Source: Corynebacterium sp. SCR221107
Lineage (GTDB): Bacteria; Actinomycetota; Actinomycetes; Mycobacteriales; Mycobacteriaceae
Reading direction: 5' to 3'
Assembly (NCBI RefSeq): GCF_027886475.1
Contig: NZ_CP115670.1
Coordinates: forward strand, 1,550,001 to 1,614,000
DNA: 64,000 nucleotides
A program made the position numbers and the translations under genes. Below, piece after piece: positions 17,370 through 29,465 of the stretch (position 1 is the first letter of the stretch; each line of letters opens with the position of its first letter). The notes beneath the pieces were generated by a model. It saw only the letters and a list, made by a program, of their open reading frames with translations. It ran no database searches and had not been told where the DNA came from.

Positions 17370-18237
17370 CTAGCAGTGTGGAAGGACTGTCAGGACCTCA
17401 GCAGGAACAGTAACAGTTGCAGCGCTGGCGTCGAGGTAGTGCCCCAGCCCCTCTGATGACGCTTGCGGCAGGTGGCAGCTCAGGCGCGATCGATACACGC
17501 CAGCCAAAGTCGTATCCTCGGCCTCAGCTGGCAAGACATGAACCGAGGCGAGCACATCGCTGGTGAGGTCATCGGCGCTGCCGAATGCAATCGCGGCGAC
17601 CGAGTAACCTGGACCAATCGAGGCAGATCCGTTCACAGTATGGTCATCCGGCCAAGCGAATTTTGTTCCCTCGATACCCGAAATAACGGACGTCCCGTAG
17701 TTTTGAGCGTAGCCATCGGCGGCGATGGGGCTAGAAGCGCGCATGCCCACCAAGGACGCTTGCGGCACTGCCATCATAACGGATAGCTTCCAGGAAACGC
17801 GCAACGTCGGCCACCGTGGTCGTGGTATTGCCCCACTACCCGTTGTAGGAGCTCTCCCCCAGCCCAAACGAGGCGATAACTTCCGAGATCGCCTGCGGAT
17901 AGGTGCGATCTAAGCGGGTTGCGATCCCATCGTCGGAGAACCGGATCATCGTCTCTACCTGCATCGCATCCCCTGGGGCGCCGTGATTGGCCACCCAGTA
18001 GCCCAAGAATAGCTTTGCCAAACTCATCGCCGCGCGGGGTTCGTGCGCGTTCGGAGTTTCGGTGATGGCCCCGTTGTCATACACGACGGCGATTTCGGTG
18101 CGGGCGGGAACTGCTTGAGGATCGAGATAGATGGAAGGTGCCTGCGTCGCAGTGGCCGGGATTGCCACTGTAATCGCGGTACCGAACGTGGCTATGGCAA
18201 CGATGCCTGCTTGCTTACTGGTGTGAAAAAGTTTCAA
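17370..18237 (-). pseudogene. Secreted serine hydrolase (beta-lactamase-like), broken by a stop codon and a frameshift
   Basis: From the ATG at 18237 a signal peptide (MKLFHTSK..., AIPATATQAP) leads to a penicillin-recognising-type fold with the SxxK motif in AAMSLAKLF. The frame stops at a TAG at 17836-17838 right after SSYNG, where the next codons W-G-N-T-T-T-T-V-A-D-V-A-R-F-L-E-A-I continue the protein in the same frame. Around 17770-17790 the homology then moves to another frame (VGMRASSPIAADGYAQNYGT, then EGTKFAWPDD) and runs to a stop at 17370. So two separate lesions: a nonsense codon (probably from TAC/TAT) and a one-base shift. Sequencing error would have to hit twice. Confidence 0.75.
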
Positions 18238-18331
18238 GGTTGGACATCAATAAAGTTCTCGTGGTGGCTATCATTTTCACTTGACTGGCCGATGAAATTT
18301 GTTATTGAAAATCAATAGTCGCGGGATCAAT

Positions 18332-18344
18332 GTCGTCGGCAAGC
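18332..18344 (-). repeat. Copy of intergenic 13-bp motif (GCTTGCCGACGAC)
   Basis: Between the two TATTGA sites upstream of the serine hydrolase remnant; the core of 11 bases is exact. Confidence 0.45.
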
Positions 18345-18480
18345 AATATGCGTACTGACGAGGCTCGAAACGACAATGGATAATCAAACAAGGAACCGCT
18401 TATTGAAAATAATCAATCGGAATATCACACTATCCTAGGCCATGGTTACCACGATTGAGAATTGCGCACCTAGAAGTTAA

Positions 18481-18519
18481 CGAAAAATCCTTCCCCTCGG
18501 TGCAAGTGAGAGGAAGGAT
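18481..18519 (-). terminator. Rho-independent terminator of the lnt-ppm operon
   Basis: Arms 18487-18498 and 18508-18519 pair over 12 positions with one G-U wobble when read on the minus strand, and TTTTTCG follows (18480-18486). It lies 30 bases past the ppm stop. Confidence 0.85.
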
Positions 18520-18548
18520 GTTAAGGCTGTCGACCAACCAAGCGCGAT

Positions 18549-19352
18549 TTAGATCATGTGCTTCTTGCGGAACTGCTTGATGGCATAGTCTGCCTGGCCA
18601 CCAAACTCCTCTTTCAAGGCGTGAAGCTGTGCGCCACGGTGCTTAATGCCCCATTTGGTGACCTCGACGAGGGAATCTTTGACGAAGCTGCCGTCGAGCT
18701 TGGATTCCCCGATCTCACGCTCGGTGAAAGTAATCGGCACCTCGCGCACGTCGAAGCCAGCTTGGATCACGCGGAAGGCCATGTCCACCTGGAAAATATA
18801 GCCAGCGTTGGACAGCTCGTCGAGATTGACGGACTCGAGAACCTCACGGCGGAAGGCCCGGTAACCCGCCGTCATATCGGACAGACCCGCACCCAGCGCC
18901 AAGGAGATGTAGAGGTTGCCGCCCTTGGACAGGAAGAAACGCTTCTTCGGCCAGTTCACAACCTTGCCGCCCTTGATGTAGCGGGCCCCAATCACCAGAT
19001 CCGCGCCGTCGTCGATCTGCTCAAGTAGCTTATGAAGCTCCTCTGGCGCGTGGGAGCCGTCGGCGTCCATCTCACACAGCACCTGGTAGTCCTGCTCTAA
19101 GCCCCAACGGAAGCCCGCGACATACGCGCCGCAAAGCCCACCCTTGCCCTCACGGTGCAAGACCTTGATGTGGCTGTCTGCGGCAGCAAGCTTATCGGCA
19201 GCCTCACCGGTGCCGTCGGGGCTGCTGTCATCCACGATGAGGATATCGACCTCTGGCGCCGCCGTGCGGACCCGACCGGTGATCAGTGGGAGGTTTCCCA
19301 GCTCATTGTAAGTGGGGATGATGACCAGAGTCTTGTCGCTTGGATTGCTCAT
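18549..19352 (-). CDS. ppm: Polyprenol monophosphomannose synthase
   Basis: 267 residues. A GT2 glycosyltransferase that moves mannose from GDP-mannose to decaprenyl phosphate at the inner membrane face; the product feeds lipomannan/lipoarabinomannan synthesis and protein O-mannosylation. Seen: IIPTYNELGNLP at the start, VDDSSPDGTGE, the metal-binding CEMDADGSH, and the late GYIFQVDMAFR and FTEREIGESKLDG characteristic of Dpm1/Ppm1. In mycobacteria this domain is fused to Lnt; here the two are separate genes, as in C. glutamicum. No membrane helices are present in the protein itself. Confidence 0.95.
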   Translation of the reverse strand: MSNPSDKTLVIIPTYNELGNLPLITGRVRTAAPEVDILIVDDSSPDGTGEAADKLAAADSHIKVLHREGKGGLCGAYVAGFRWGLEQDYQVLCEMDADGSHAPEELHKLLEQIDDGADLVIGARYIKGGKVVNWPKKRFFLSKGGNLYISLALGAGLSDMTAGYRAFRREVLESVNLDELSNAGYIFQVDMAFRVIQAGFDVREVPITFTEREIGESKLDGSFVKDSLVEVTKWGIKHRGAQLHALKEEFGGQADYAIKQFRKKHMI

Positions 19353-19473
19353 GGCGGTGGATGTTCTCCTTAAAAAGCCTAGTTGTACTGTAGAAAGTCA
19401 GGCCACACGGTGGCAATAGTTGCCACCACGGGGGACCAGCGAGGTGCTCATTGGCCTTAGCGCAGCAAAGCCA

Positions 19474-21183
19474 CTATCCGCGGTAAGCACCCGACTTCTT
19501 AGGAGTGGTTCCCGTGAGATTTTTACGGCTCAGGCTACGATTCCTCAACGCCCATGCCGCGCACAATGTTCCTATGATAACCAACAAGTACTCAACGTAT
19601 AAACCATAGCGGGTCGCAAAAGTTAAGGTATTGCGCAGCGGGAGATTAGCCACAAGGTGGCGGGCCTCGAAGATGTCTGTTTTTTCAATGACGCTGCCGT
19701 CAGGGTTGATCATCGCCGAGGACCCTGAGGTGGCCGCCACGACAACCGCCCTGTCTACCTCGACCGCGCGCAAGCGGCTCATCGCAAGCTGCTGGTAGGT
19801 CATGTCGCTGAAGCCGAATGTGGCGTTGTTGGTAGGAGTGGTCAAAATTGTGGCACCATTTTTCACCGCGTCGCGGCCGGCTGCATCAAAGGCAACCTCA
19901 TAGCACGTGGCCACGCCCACCGCTACTGGATCACCACCGGAACGCGGCTGCATATGGACCACCCCAGTTCCATCGCCTGGCTTGAAGTCACCGGCGAGGT
20001 CAACCATGTCAGAAAAGATCCGGAAGAACGAACGCCACGGCATGTACTCGCCAAAAGGCTGGAGGAATTTCTTGTAGTGGTACTCCCCTGCGCCATCGAC
20101 CGGATCCATGACGATCATGGTGTTACGCTCGCCCACCTCGTCCTCGGTGATTGTGCCCACGAGAGTGGGGGCGTTGACGGCGGCGACCGCCTGCTGGATC
20201 TGGGCATTCGCCGTGGCATCCTTGAACGGATTGACGTCGGAGGAGTTCTCCGGCCAGATGACGATGTCGACGTCGCTGCCTTCGTCGTCGGCAAGCCGCT
20301 GCGATTCTGCCACGTGGTTGGCCAGCACGGCGCGACGCTGGGCGTTGAACTCTAGGCCGAGGCGCGGGACATTGCCTTGGATCGCCGCCGCGGTAATCCG
20401 ACCAAGGTCTTCTGCCCGCCCCTGAAAAGCGCCCGCCAAAAGCGAGCCACCGATGATGGCCACCACCACGCCAAGGCTAGCCAACCTATGCACGCGGGAG
20501 GTTTCGGCGTTGCTGGCAGGCCGGGAGCCTCGGTACGCTTGGCTGCTCATGCTCAGGCCGGAAGCGATGGCCACGCCCAGCGAGACGGTGGCGCAACCCA
20601 CGAGGGCCGGGCCGCCATAGGCCGCGAGAGGCAACAACGGCCCATCGACCTGTCCCCAGCCGAGCCTTACCCAGGCGAAGCCCCCGAAGGGAAAGCTACT
20701 GCGGCCCCACTCGACTGCTTGGTACCAGAACACAAAAGCGATGGGATACCATCGCCACGAACCCATCCACGTGGCAACCAGCCCGAACAGCCCAGACCAC
20801 AGCGCAAGGTAAACGCTGAGCGCGATGTAGGGCATGTTGCCCACCAGTTCGCCGATCCACGGCAACAAATAAAAGTAGATGACGAAGGCGTGGATAAAAC
20901 CGGTGAGGAATCCGCCCCTGGCGGTCAGCCGGCCATGGTCGTCGATAAGCGCAAAAAGCAGGCGCTGGGTACGGTTGGGCACCTTCTTGCCCAGGCGATA
21001 AACAGGCTCGGCGCCGGAATAAAATGGCCACCAGCGTAGCGGCGCCAAGGCAATAAACAGCGCCGCGATGCCAAACCAAGCAGCAAGCCACACCCCCATC
21101 GGCTCATAGGAAGCATAGACAGCCAGCCCGCCCAGGCCCGCGACTATAAGGCGGGCGAAAAGAATCAACGTTAACCTTTGCAT
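19474..21183 (-). CDS. lnt: Apolipoprotein N-acyltransferase
   Basis: 569 residues. About seven N-terminal membrane helices to residue 230, then a nitrilase-fold catalytic domain and one final helix near the C-terminus. The triad is visible: Glu in IVIWPENSS, Lys in YHYKKFLQPFGEY and Cys in VATCYEVAFD. The enzyme adds the third acyl chain to the N-terminal cysteine of lipoproteins. The ATG at 21183 follows a TACAAT box 8 bases upstream. ppm lies 121 bases downstream on the same strand; the two are known to work side by side at the membrane in corynebacteria. Confidence 0.93.
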   Translation of the reverse strand: MQRLTLILFARLIVAGLGGLAVYASYEPMGVWLAAWFGIAALFIALAPLRWWPFYSGAEPVYRLGKKVPNRTQRLLFALIDDHGRLTARGGFLTGFIHAFVIYFYLLPWIGELVGNMPYIALSVYLALWSGLFGLVATWMGSWRWYPIAFVFWYQAVEWGRSSFPFGGFAWVRLGWGQVDGPLLPLAAYGGPALVGCATVSLGVAIASGLSMSSQAYRGSRPASNAETSRVHRLASLGVVVAIIGGSLLAGAFQGRAEDLGRITAAAIQGNVPRLGLEFNAQRRAVLANHVAESQRLADDEGSDVDIVIWPENSSDVNPFKDATANAQIQQAVAAVNAPTLVGTITEDEVGERNTMIVMDPVDGAGEYHYKKFLQPFGEYMPWRSFFRIFSDMVDLAGDFKPGDGTGVVHMQPRSGGDPVAVGVATCYEVAFDAAGRDAVKNGATILTTPTNNATFGFSDMTYQQLAMSRLRAVEVDRAVVVAATSGSSAMINPDGSVIEKTDIFEARHLVANLPLRNTLTFATRYGLYVEYLLVIIGTLCAAWALRNRSLSRKNLTGTTPKKSGAYRG

Positions 21184-21191
21184 CGGCGCCG

Positions 21192-21197
21192 ATTGTA
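21192..21197 (-). promoter_or_regulatory. Candidate -10 box (TACAAT) for lnt
   Basis: On the minus strand TACAAT ends 8 bases before the ATG, which would give an almost leaderless lnt mRNA. No clear -35 is present. Confidence 0.4.
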
Positions 21198-21319
21198 TCG
21201 CGCATGCAGACAGTCGCCCCGCTTAAGGGGCACTGAGGTAGATCAGTGAAAGTGGAAGTCCTATAGCCTCTAGAGATTGAGCCGCCCCGACACTTTGTGG
21301 GCCGTGGCAACAAGCCACC

Positions 21320-21856
21320 TTACTTGCGCTGATTGGAACGGCCGTCGCCCGTGCCTGGGTCGGTGAAATCCTCCGGACGTAGGTTGGAACTCCACTGCTG
21401 GATTTCCTCTTCGTCGATAACGCCGGCGGAGTCTTCCCCGCCGGCAAAGCTGCCGTAATTGGCGCGCTGCCGGTAGGAGTTGGCCGCCTCGAAGCTGCGC
21501 ACGCCAAAGTCCTCGATCCGGGTGCGCAGCTTCTTAGCCAGCAATCCGCGGATGAGTGCACGGGTCGGCGCAAAGATCAGCAGCAAGCCCAAGATGGAGG
21601 TGACAAAACCAGGCAGGGCGACAAGGAAGGAACCTGCCGCCACGAGCCCCAGATCGCCGGCTGTTTGACCCGGGCCAATCTTGCCACTGCCGACCTTCTT
21701 GGAGATGCTGCTCATCTCCCACGCTGCGAGGAAGAGCCCGCCGAAGAAAAAGGCCAATAGCCATAGCACGGCCTTTCCTGGGCCCAACCAGCTAGCCACA
21801 CCCCAAAACGTCAAGGCTTCGAGGAGGATGTACGGAAATGCGATCATTGCGGGCAT
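21320..21856 (-). CDS. fxsA: FxsA-family membrane protein
   Basis: 178 residues from the ATG at 21856, which has GGTGGAG just upstream; an ATG 12 bases earlier (21868) is possible. The FxsA domain covers about residues 1-125 with helices around FPYILLEALTFWGVASWLG, VLWLLAFFFGGLFLAAW, and the signature LPGFVTSILGLLLIFAPTR. A soluble acidic C-terminus of about 60 residues follows. In E. coli FxsA overproduction relieves exclusion of phage T7 by the F plasmid; the normal role is unknown. It is transcribed toward lnt with a 136-base gap. Confidence 0.88.
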   Translation of the reverse strand: MPAMIAFPYILLEALTFWGVASWLGPGKAVLWLLAFFFGGLFLAAWEMSSISKKVGSGKIGPGQTAGDLGLVAAGSFLVALPGFVTSILGLLLIFAPTRALIRGLLAKKLRTRIEDFGVRSFEAANSYRQRANYGSFAGGEDSAGVIDEEEIQQWSSNLRPEDFTDPGTGDGRSNQRK

Positions 21857-22008
21857 AGTCTCCACCATAGCGATGTTTTGCGACGAAAACCGGCAATGAA
21901 CCCCGTGCTCGCCAACGGCGAACAAACTTAGGGACACCCGCTGGCCATGTCGTGCGGGCGTGAAGTCCACCCTGGCTGAAAAATACAGGGTGTCATCGCA
22001 AGTGTACC

Positions 22009-22044
22009 CCATGGCGCCATCGTTTCTCACGCCATGGCTTTTTT
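22009..22044 (+). terminator. Intrinsic terminator on the plus strand with no known plus-strand gene
   Basis: CCATGGCG (22009-22016) pairs perfectly with CGCCATGG (22030-22037) around a 13-base loop and is followed by CTTTTTTG. Both flanking genes run on the minus strand, so it may end an antisense transcript or a small RNA starting in the fxsA upstream region. Confidence 0.6.
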
Positions 22045-22057
22045 GCTTGCCGACGCC
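22045..22057 (+). repeat. Copy of intergenic 13-bp motif (GCTTGCCGACGCC)
   Basis: Follows directly on the T-run of the plus-strand terminator; exact match to the consensus. Confidence 0.55.
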
Positions 22058-22173
22058 ACCAGGGCCGCGCCACCTTTGCGATTGCCTGCCCCGGCTTGGT
22101 GCGAGCATGAAGTGGCACAGCACCGCCCCAACTACGATGCACGGCCGGCGCCGTCGGCACGCACAGGCGTTAA

Positions 22174-25848
<3,675 letters not shown>

Positions 25849-25904
25849 GCTGGCGGTAAACCTCGTATATTTCGTTGCGGGAAGCGCGCCCGCGTGGGAA
25901 AGGA

Positions 25905-26030
25905 AACAATGTCCGCGAGAAGGTCTGGCTGTGACAGTGGCGCGACCGCCCGGGCTTTCACCGGATTCACCTCGCGGATGAGCGAGAAGGATTTGTGCTT
26001 GCGCTTGCAGCACGGCGCCTTTCTTAGCCC
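25905..26030 (-). promoter_or_regulatory. Cobalamin riboswitch controlling cobN
   Basis: On the minus strand the conserved core reads GAGGTGAATCCGGTGAAAGC, then CCGGGCGGTCGCGCCACTGT (about 25934-25973), then the B12-box-like AGCCAG. CCGCGAG upstream pairs with CTCGCGG downstream to close the core. It sits between 60 and 180 bases before the cobN ATG. Past it, a GCGGG/CCCGC hairpin near the ribosome site may be the switching element. Binding of adenosyl- or other cobalamin would be expected to lower cobN expression. The exact 5' limit is uncertain. Confidence 0.88.
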
Positions 26031-26162
26031 AACCTACCTTACCTGAGCCAGCCCACTTACCTTTTGGCTCCAAAGACAAAAGGAACTCATCCACGACGAG
26101 CGAACCCCTTTTCACCAGACCTAGATGCGAGAATCCTTAAGCCTCAAGCCCACCCGTGGCCC

Positions 26163-27476
26163 TTACTCGCTATCCAACCCCCTATCCTTCTTGCGCGCCA
26201 CACCCTCCTGTGAGACGGGCGTATCTGTCACCACCATGTCGGGAGTTTCTGCCGGTTGCTGCTCATGGGCTTCGAGGATCACCTCAGGTGCCTGCGCTGT
26301 GGCGTTGTCACTACGCCCGTGGACGAGGAGATAAACCACCCCGGAGGCGATGACCACCGCTGTGAGCACCCAATACATAGTCCGGTAATCACTAGCCGAA
26401 ATGAGTACTCCCAGGGCAATGGGGCCGAAACCAACGCCGACATCGAGCAGCAGATATAAGGTGGAAATCCCCGCGCCCATTTCCGTCGTGGGAACCAAGC
26501 GCACCGCGATAGCCTGCGAGGCTGGTACGAGCGACCCATAGCCGATACCGACAAACAAACCTGCGACCACGACCACCCAGTCGCTCGTCGCCCCGGCGAG
26601 CAGACCGAGGCCGATGGCGAAGGTGACCACCGCAGAGTACACAACCAAGTTGTCGCCGTTGCGGTCTTGGAGGCGGCCGAGGAAAAGGCGCATGATCAAG
26701 GAAATCGCTGCATAGGCGATGAAAAACAATCCCGCACCCGTCTCCAGCCCATAATCACGAGAATAGGCGTTGATGTAGGTAATCACTCCGGAATAGCCCA
26801 CGCCCACCAGCAGCATGAACACACCGATCGGTGCCGCATGCGGGTGAATCATCGAGCGTAGACCGTGCCGGGTGCCCCGATGTTCTTCCTCCGGCACCCG
26901 CAGGAAGAACGCCAGGATGATGGCGATCACCGACAGGGCGGTAACGAGCTCGAACACTGCCACGTAATCGACGCTTCGGGTAATCGCCACGCCAGCCGCT
27001 GGCCCCAGGGCCGCCGCTAGCGTGGTACCGAGCGCGAAATAGCCGGTGCCCTCCGCGCGGCGCTGAGCGGGGATGACCGACTGTGCGACCGCCATGACCG
27101 CGGTGGAAGCGATCGCATAGAAGGCTCCGTGAACGATGCGCACAAAGATCAATAACACCAGCGAATGCGCCGGGACGTAGGCGATGCAGGCTAAGGAAAC
27201 GATGATGGCGGAGAGCACGAGGCAGCGCTTGCGGCCGAAGGCATCGACAAGCATGCCCGAAAACAGGCGCGCTATCGTGGCGCCGACGATGAATGCGCTG
27301 GAGGCAAAACCACCCTCGGTGTCGTTGGCGCCGAATTGCTCGGCGGCGTACAACGCCATGATGGTCACGAGGAGATAGAAGACCATGTATTGGGCGAAGT
27401 TCACCAGCCAGGCGAAGATAAATGTGGAGGAGATCAAGCGAGCGCTCGTGGACTGAACTGAGGACGTGATGGTCAC
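26163..27476 (-). CDS. MFS transporter upstream of cobN
   Basis: 437 residues, twelve predicted membrane helices. MFS motif A appears as GMLVDAFGRKRCL. A middle cytoplasmic loop carries LRVPEEEHRGTRHG, and the C-terminus is a soluble tail of about 50 residues. It resembles the drug/sugar efflux-like group of major facilitators; nothing in it fixes the substrate. GTG at 27476 is the only sensible start, with a poor ribosome site. It runs toward cobN with the riboswitch in between and is divergent from cobG, so a role in cobalt or corrinoid movement is possible but only inferred from position. Confidence 0.85.
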   Translation of the reverse strand: MTITSSVQSTSARLISSTFIFAWLVNFAQYMVFYLLVTIMALYAAEQFGANDTEGGFASSAFIVGATIARLFSGMLVDAFGRKRCLVLSAIIVSLACIAYVPAHSLVLLIFVRIVHGAFYAIASTAVMAVAQSVIPAQRRAEGTGYFALGTTLAAALGPAAGVAITRSVDYVAVFELVTALSVIAIILAFFLRVPEEEHRGTRHGLRSMIHPHAAPIGVFMLLVGVGYSGVITYINAYSRDYGLETGAGLFFIAYAAISLIMRLFLGRLQDRNGDNLVVYSAVVTFAIGLGLLAGATSDWVVVVAGLFVGIGYGSLVPASQAIAVRLVPTTEMGAGISTLYLLLDVGVGFGPIALGVLISASDYRTMYWVLTAVVIASGVVYLLVHGRSDNATAQAPEVILEAHEQQPAETPDMVVTDTPVSQEGVARKKDRGLDSE

Positions 27477-27541
27477 CTTCTTTTTTCATAGGACGAACGT
27501 CACAATCCTAGACCTACCCCTGAATTGTGCTGGGTCTATTC

Positions 27542-27569
27542 CCCACTTTGTGGGTTGTAAAAAATACAA
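27542..27569. promoter_or_regulatory. Two adjoining perfect inverted repeats between the MFS gene and cobG
   Basis: CCCAC-TTT-GTGGG (27542-27554) is followed at once by TTGTA-AAAAA-TACAA (27555-27569). They lie about 62 bases before cobG and 66 before the MFS start, a place for an operator serving both divergent genes. Confidence 0.35.
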
Positions 27570-27630
27570 ACGCGAGCCGTGATTTTCCGATCGGCGCCTT
27601 GTGAAAAATTGGGGACTAAGCTCGAAAGAC

Positions 27631-28821
27631 ATGTCTGACAGTTTCTTCTCGCAACCTATTGTGGATGCGACCCAGGACGCCGCTGTCCTTATCGCCCGCC
27701 CGGACCGCAGTCGCCAAGACATGTGCCCCGGCACCTTAAAGCTGCACAAGGCCGAAGACGGCCTGATCGGCCGCGTTCGTTTCCCCGGTGGTGTTGTGCA
27801 CCCCGATGATTGGGCACCTATCGCGCAGCTGTCCAAGCAGCACGGCAACGGAACCATCCACGTTACGACCCGCGGCAACATGCAGTTCCGGGGGGTGCGC
27901 GACGCCGCCGCTTTCGCCGAGGCGGTGGAAGCGGCAGGTTTCTTGCCCTCCCGGGAACACGACAAGCTGCGCAATATCATTGCTTCCCCCACGGCTACTC
28001 ACCTCTGGGGTCTCGTCGAGGCGCTTGATCAGTCCTTGCTCTCTTCCACCGAGGTTATTGGCCTTTCCGGGCGCACGTTGTTCGGCCTCGACTCAGGTGC
28101 CGGCGATATTTTGTCCCAGCACCCTGATTTCGGAGTGTTTGAGGAGCAGGACTATTTCCGCTTCATCCTCGGTGGCGCGCTCACCGACATCATCATTCCC
28201 AACTCCGATGTGGTCGCGGATGTCTTGACCACGGCCGCTGCCACCTGGCAGGCCCAGCGCGGGCACCATTGGCGTGTCCACGAAGCACCGCAGTCCCATG
28301 CCCTCATCTGCGAGACGATCGTCAACAACCACGGCCTTGGCACCGCTCCCGCACCCGAGGTAGGCCAGGTGGCACCCGCGCGCCCCATCGGCTGGCTGCA
28401 AGAAGATGATGGACCTGTGAGCCTGGGTGCGGGCCTGAAGTTTGGCTTTTTCAACTCCACCGTCGCCGAAATCTTGGGCGCTATTGGTCGCCCGGTCACG
28501 ATTACTCCATGGGCGTCGTTGCTCATCCACGACCTTCGCGAAGGCGATGCCGACGCGATCGTGAAGGTGCTGGCACCCCAGGGGCTCATTTTTGACGCCA
28601 ACTCCCCTTGGCTGCGGGTGACCGCCTGCACGGGTCTGCCCGGGTGCGCGAAGTCCTTGTCACACACGCAGCACGATGCCGCCTCCTTGGTCTCAAGCGG
28701 GTCGGTTCCGGATGGTTTAGTACACTTTTCGGGGTGCGACCGCCGGTGCGGTCACCCGCTTGCCCATCACACGGAGTATGTCGCAACTGGCGACGGGGAA
28801 TACGAGGTCAATGCTCGATGA
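27631..28821 (+). CDS. cobG: Precorrin-3B synthase
   Basis: 396 residues. An oxygen-using iron-sulfur enzyme that turns precorrin-3A into precorrin-3B, marking the aerobic cobalamin route. It has the two-repeat ferredoxin sulfite/nitrite reductase-like fold: IHVTTRGNMQFRGV in the first repeat and the [4Fe-4S]/sirohaem-type ligands TACTGLPGCAKS and SGCDRRCGHP in the second. Shorter than the roughly 460-residue Pseudomonas CobG. First gene of a tightly coupled trio; its TGA overlaps the next ATG. Confidence 0.92.
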   Translation: MSDSFFSQPIVDATQDAAVLIARPDRSRQDMCPGTLKLHKAEDGLIGRVRFPGGVVHPDDWAPIAQLSKQHGNGTIHVTTRGNMQFRGVRDAAAFAEAVEAAGFLPSREHDKLRNIIASPTATHLWGLVEALDQSLLSSTEVIGLSGRTLFGLDSGAGDILSQHPDFGVFEEQDYFRFILGGALTDIIIPNSDVVADVLTTAAATWQAQRGHHWRVHEAPQSHALICETIVNNHGLGTAPAPEVGQVAPARPIGWLQEDDGPVSLGAGLKFGFFNSTVAEILGAIGRPVTITPWASLLIHDLREGDADAIVKVLAPQGLIFDANSPWLRVTACTGLPGCAKSLSHTQHDAASLVSSGSVPDGLVHFSGCDRRCGHPLAHHTEYVATGDGEYEVNAR

Positions 28822-29465
28822 GCTTCGATTACATCACTGACGGAAACGAGATCTATCGGCGTTCTTTCGCCATGATTCGGGAGGAATCCGACCTATCGGC
28901 CTTCGACGCCGAACAAGCACAGGTGGCCGTGCGCATGATTCACGCTGCTGGTCAGACGGATCTTGCCACAGATATTGAGATGTCCGCCAACGCAGTACCG
29001 GCAGCCCGCGCGGCGTTGAATGCAGGTGCTGCGATCCTCAGCGATGTCAACATGGTCGCCTCCGGTATCACGCGCAATCGCCTGCCTGCTAACAACGAGG
29101 TTGTCTGCTTGCTCAAGGATCCACGCACCGTCGAGCTTGCTAAGCAGTTGGGAACTACCCGCACCGCCGCGGCCGTCGAACTGTGGGCCGATCAGCTCGA
29201 CGGTGCCGTCGTTGCCATCGGCAATGCCCCAACCGCCCTATTTCACTTGCTCAACTGGCTGGAGGCCGATCCCGCCCGCCCCCGCCCCGCGGTGATCGTG
29301 GGCATCCCGGTGGGCTTTATTGGCGCTGCAGAATCCAAGCGTGCCCTCGCTGATGTTGCCGGCACCTTAGGCACCGAGTTCATCACCGTGCATGGACGCC
29401 GCGGTGGTTCCGCTATCACCTGCGCCACCATTAACGCGCTAGCCACCGAAAAGGAGATCCTGTGA
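28818..29465 (+). CDS. cobH: Precorrin-8X methylmutase
   Basis: 215 residues from the ATG at 28818 (ATGA overlap with cobG). Moves the C-11 methyl group to C-12 to make hydrogenobyrinate. Typical stretches: YRRSFAMIREE, VAVRMIHAAGQTDL with the catalytic His, MSANAVPAARAAL, DVNMVASGI, AIGNAPTALF, and VGIPVGFIGAAESK. Next gene overlaps by four bases (GTGA), so cobG, cobH and cobIJ are translated as a coupled unit. Confidence 0.95.
   Translation: MSFDYITDGNEIYRRSFAMIREESDLSAFDAEQAQVAVRMIHAAGQTDLATDIEMSANAVPAARAALNAGAAILSDVNMVASGITRNRLPANNEVVCLLKDPRTVELAKQLGTTRTAAAVELWADQLDGAVVAIGNAPTALFHLLNWLEADPARPRPAVIVGIPVGFIGAAESKRALADVAGTLGTEFITVHGRRGGSAITCATINALATEKEIL

Larger units (their letters stand above)
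18238..18548. other. Upstream region of the serine hydrolase with TATTGA-type inverted sites
   Basis: Contains TATTGA-AAA-TCAATA (18303-18317), TATTGA-AAATAA-TCAAT (18401-18417) and a further TGAAAATGAT half-site read on the minus strand near 18274-18283. The repeated TTATTGAAAAT half resembles half of the actinobacterial Zur box, but a full Zur palindrome is not seen. Motif copy and the ppm terminator also lie here. Confidence 0.35.
21869..22173. other. 305-bp region between cobN and fxsA
   Basis: No coding gene. It holds a plus-strand intrinsic terminator (22009-22044), a motif copy, and on the minus strand a weak GGGT/ACCC hairpin followed by TGTATTTTT near 21983-22008 that could end the cobN transcript. 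Confidence 0.4.

Noticed and set aside
25849..26115. Extension of cobN by 89 codons at its N-terminus
   Set aside because: This stretch forms the cobalamin riboswitch core and leader; the protein family starts at MITLLSTSDTD.
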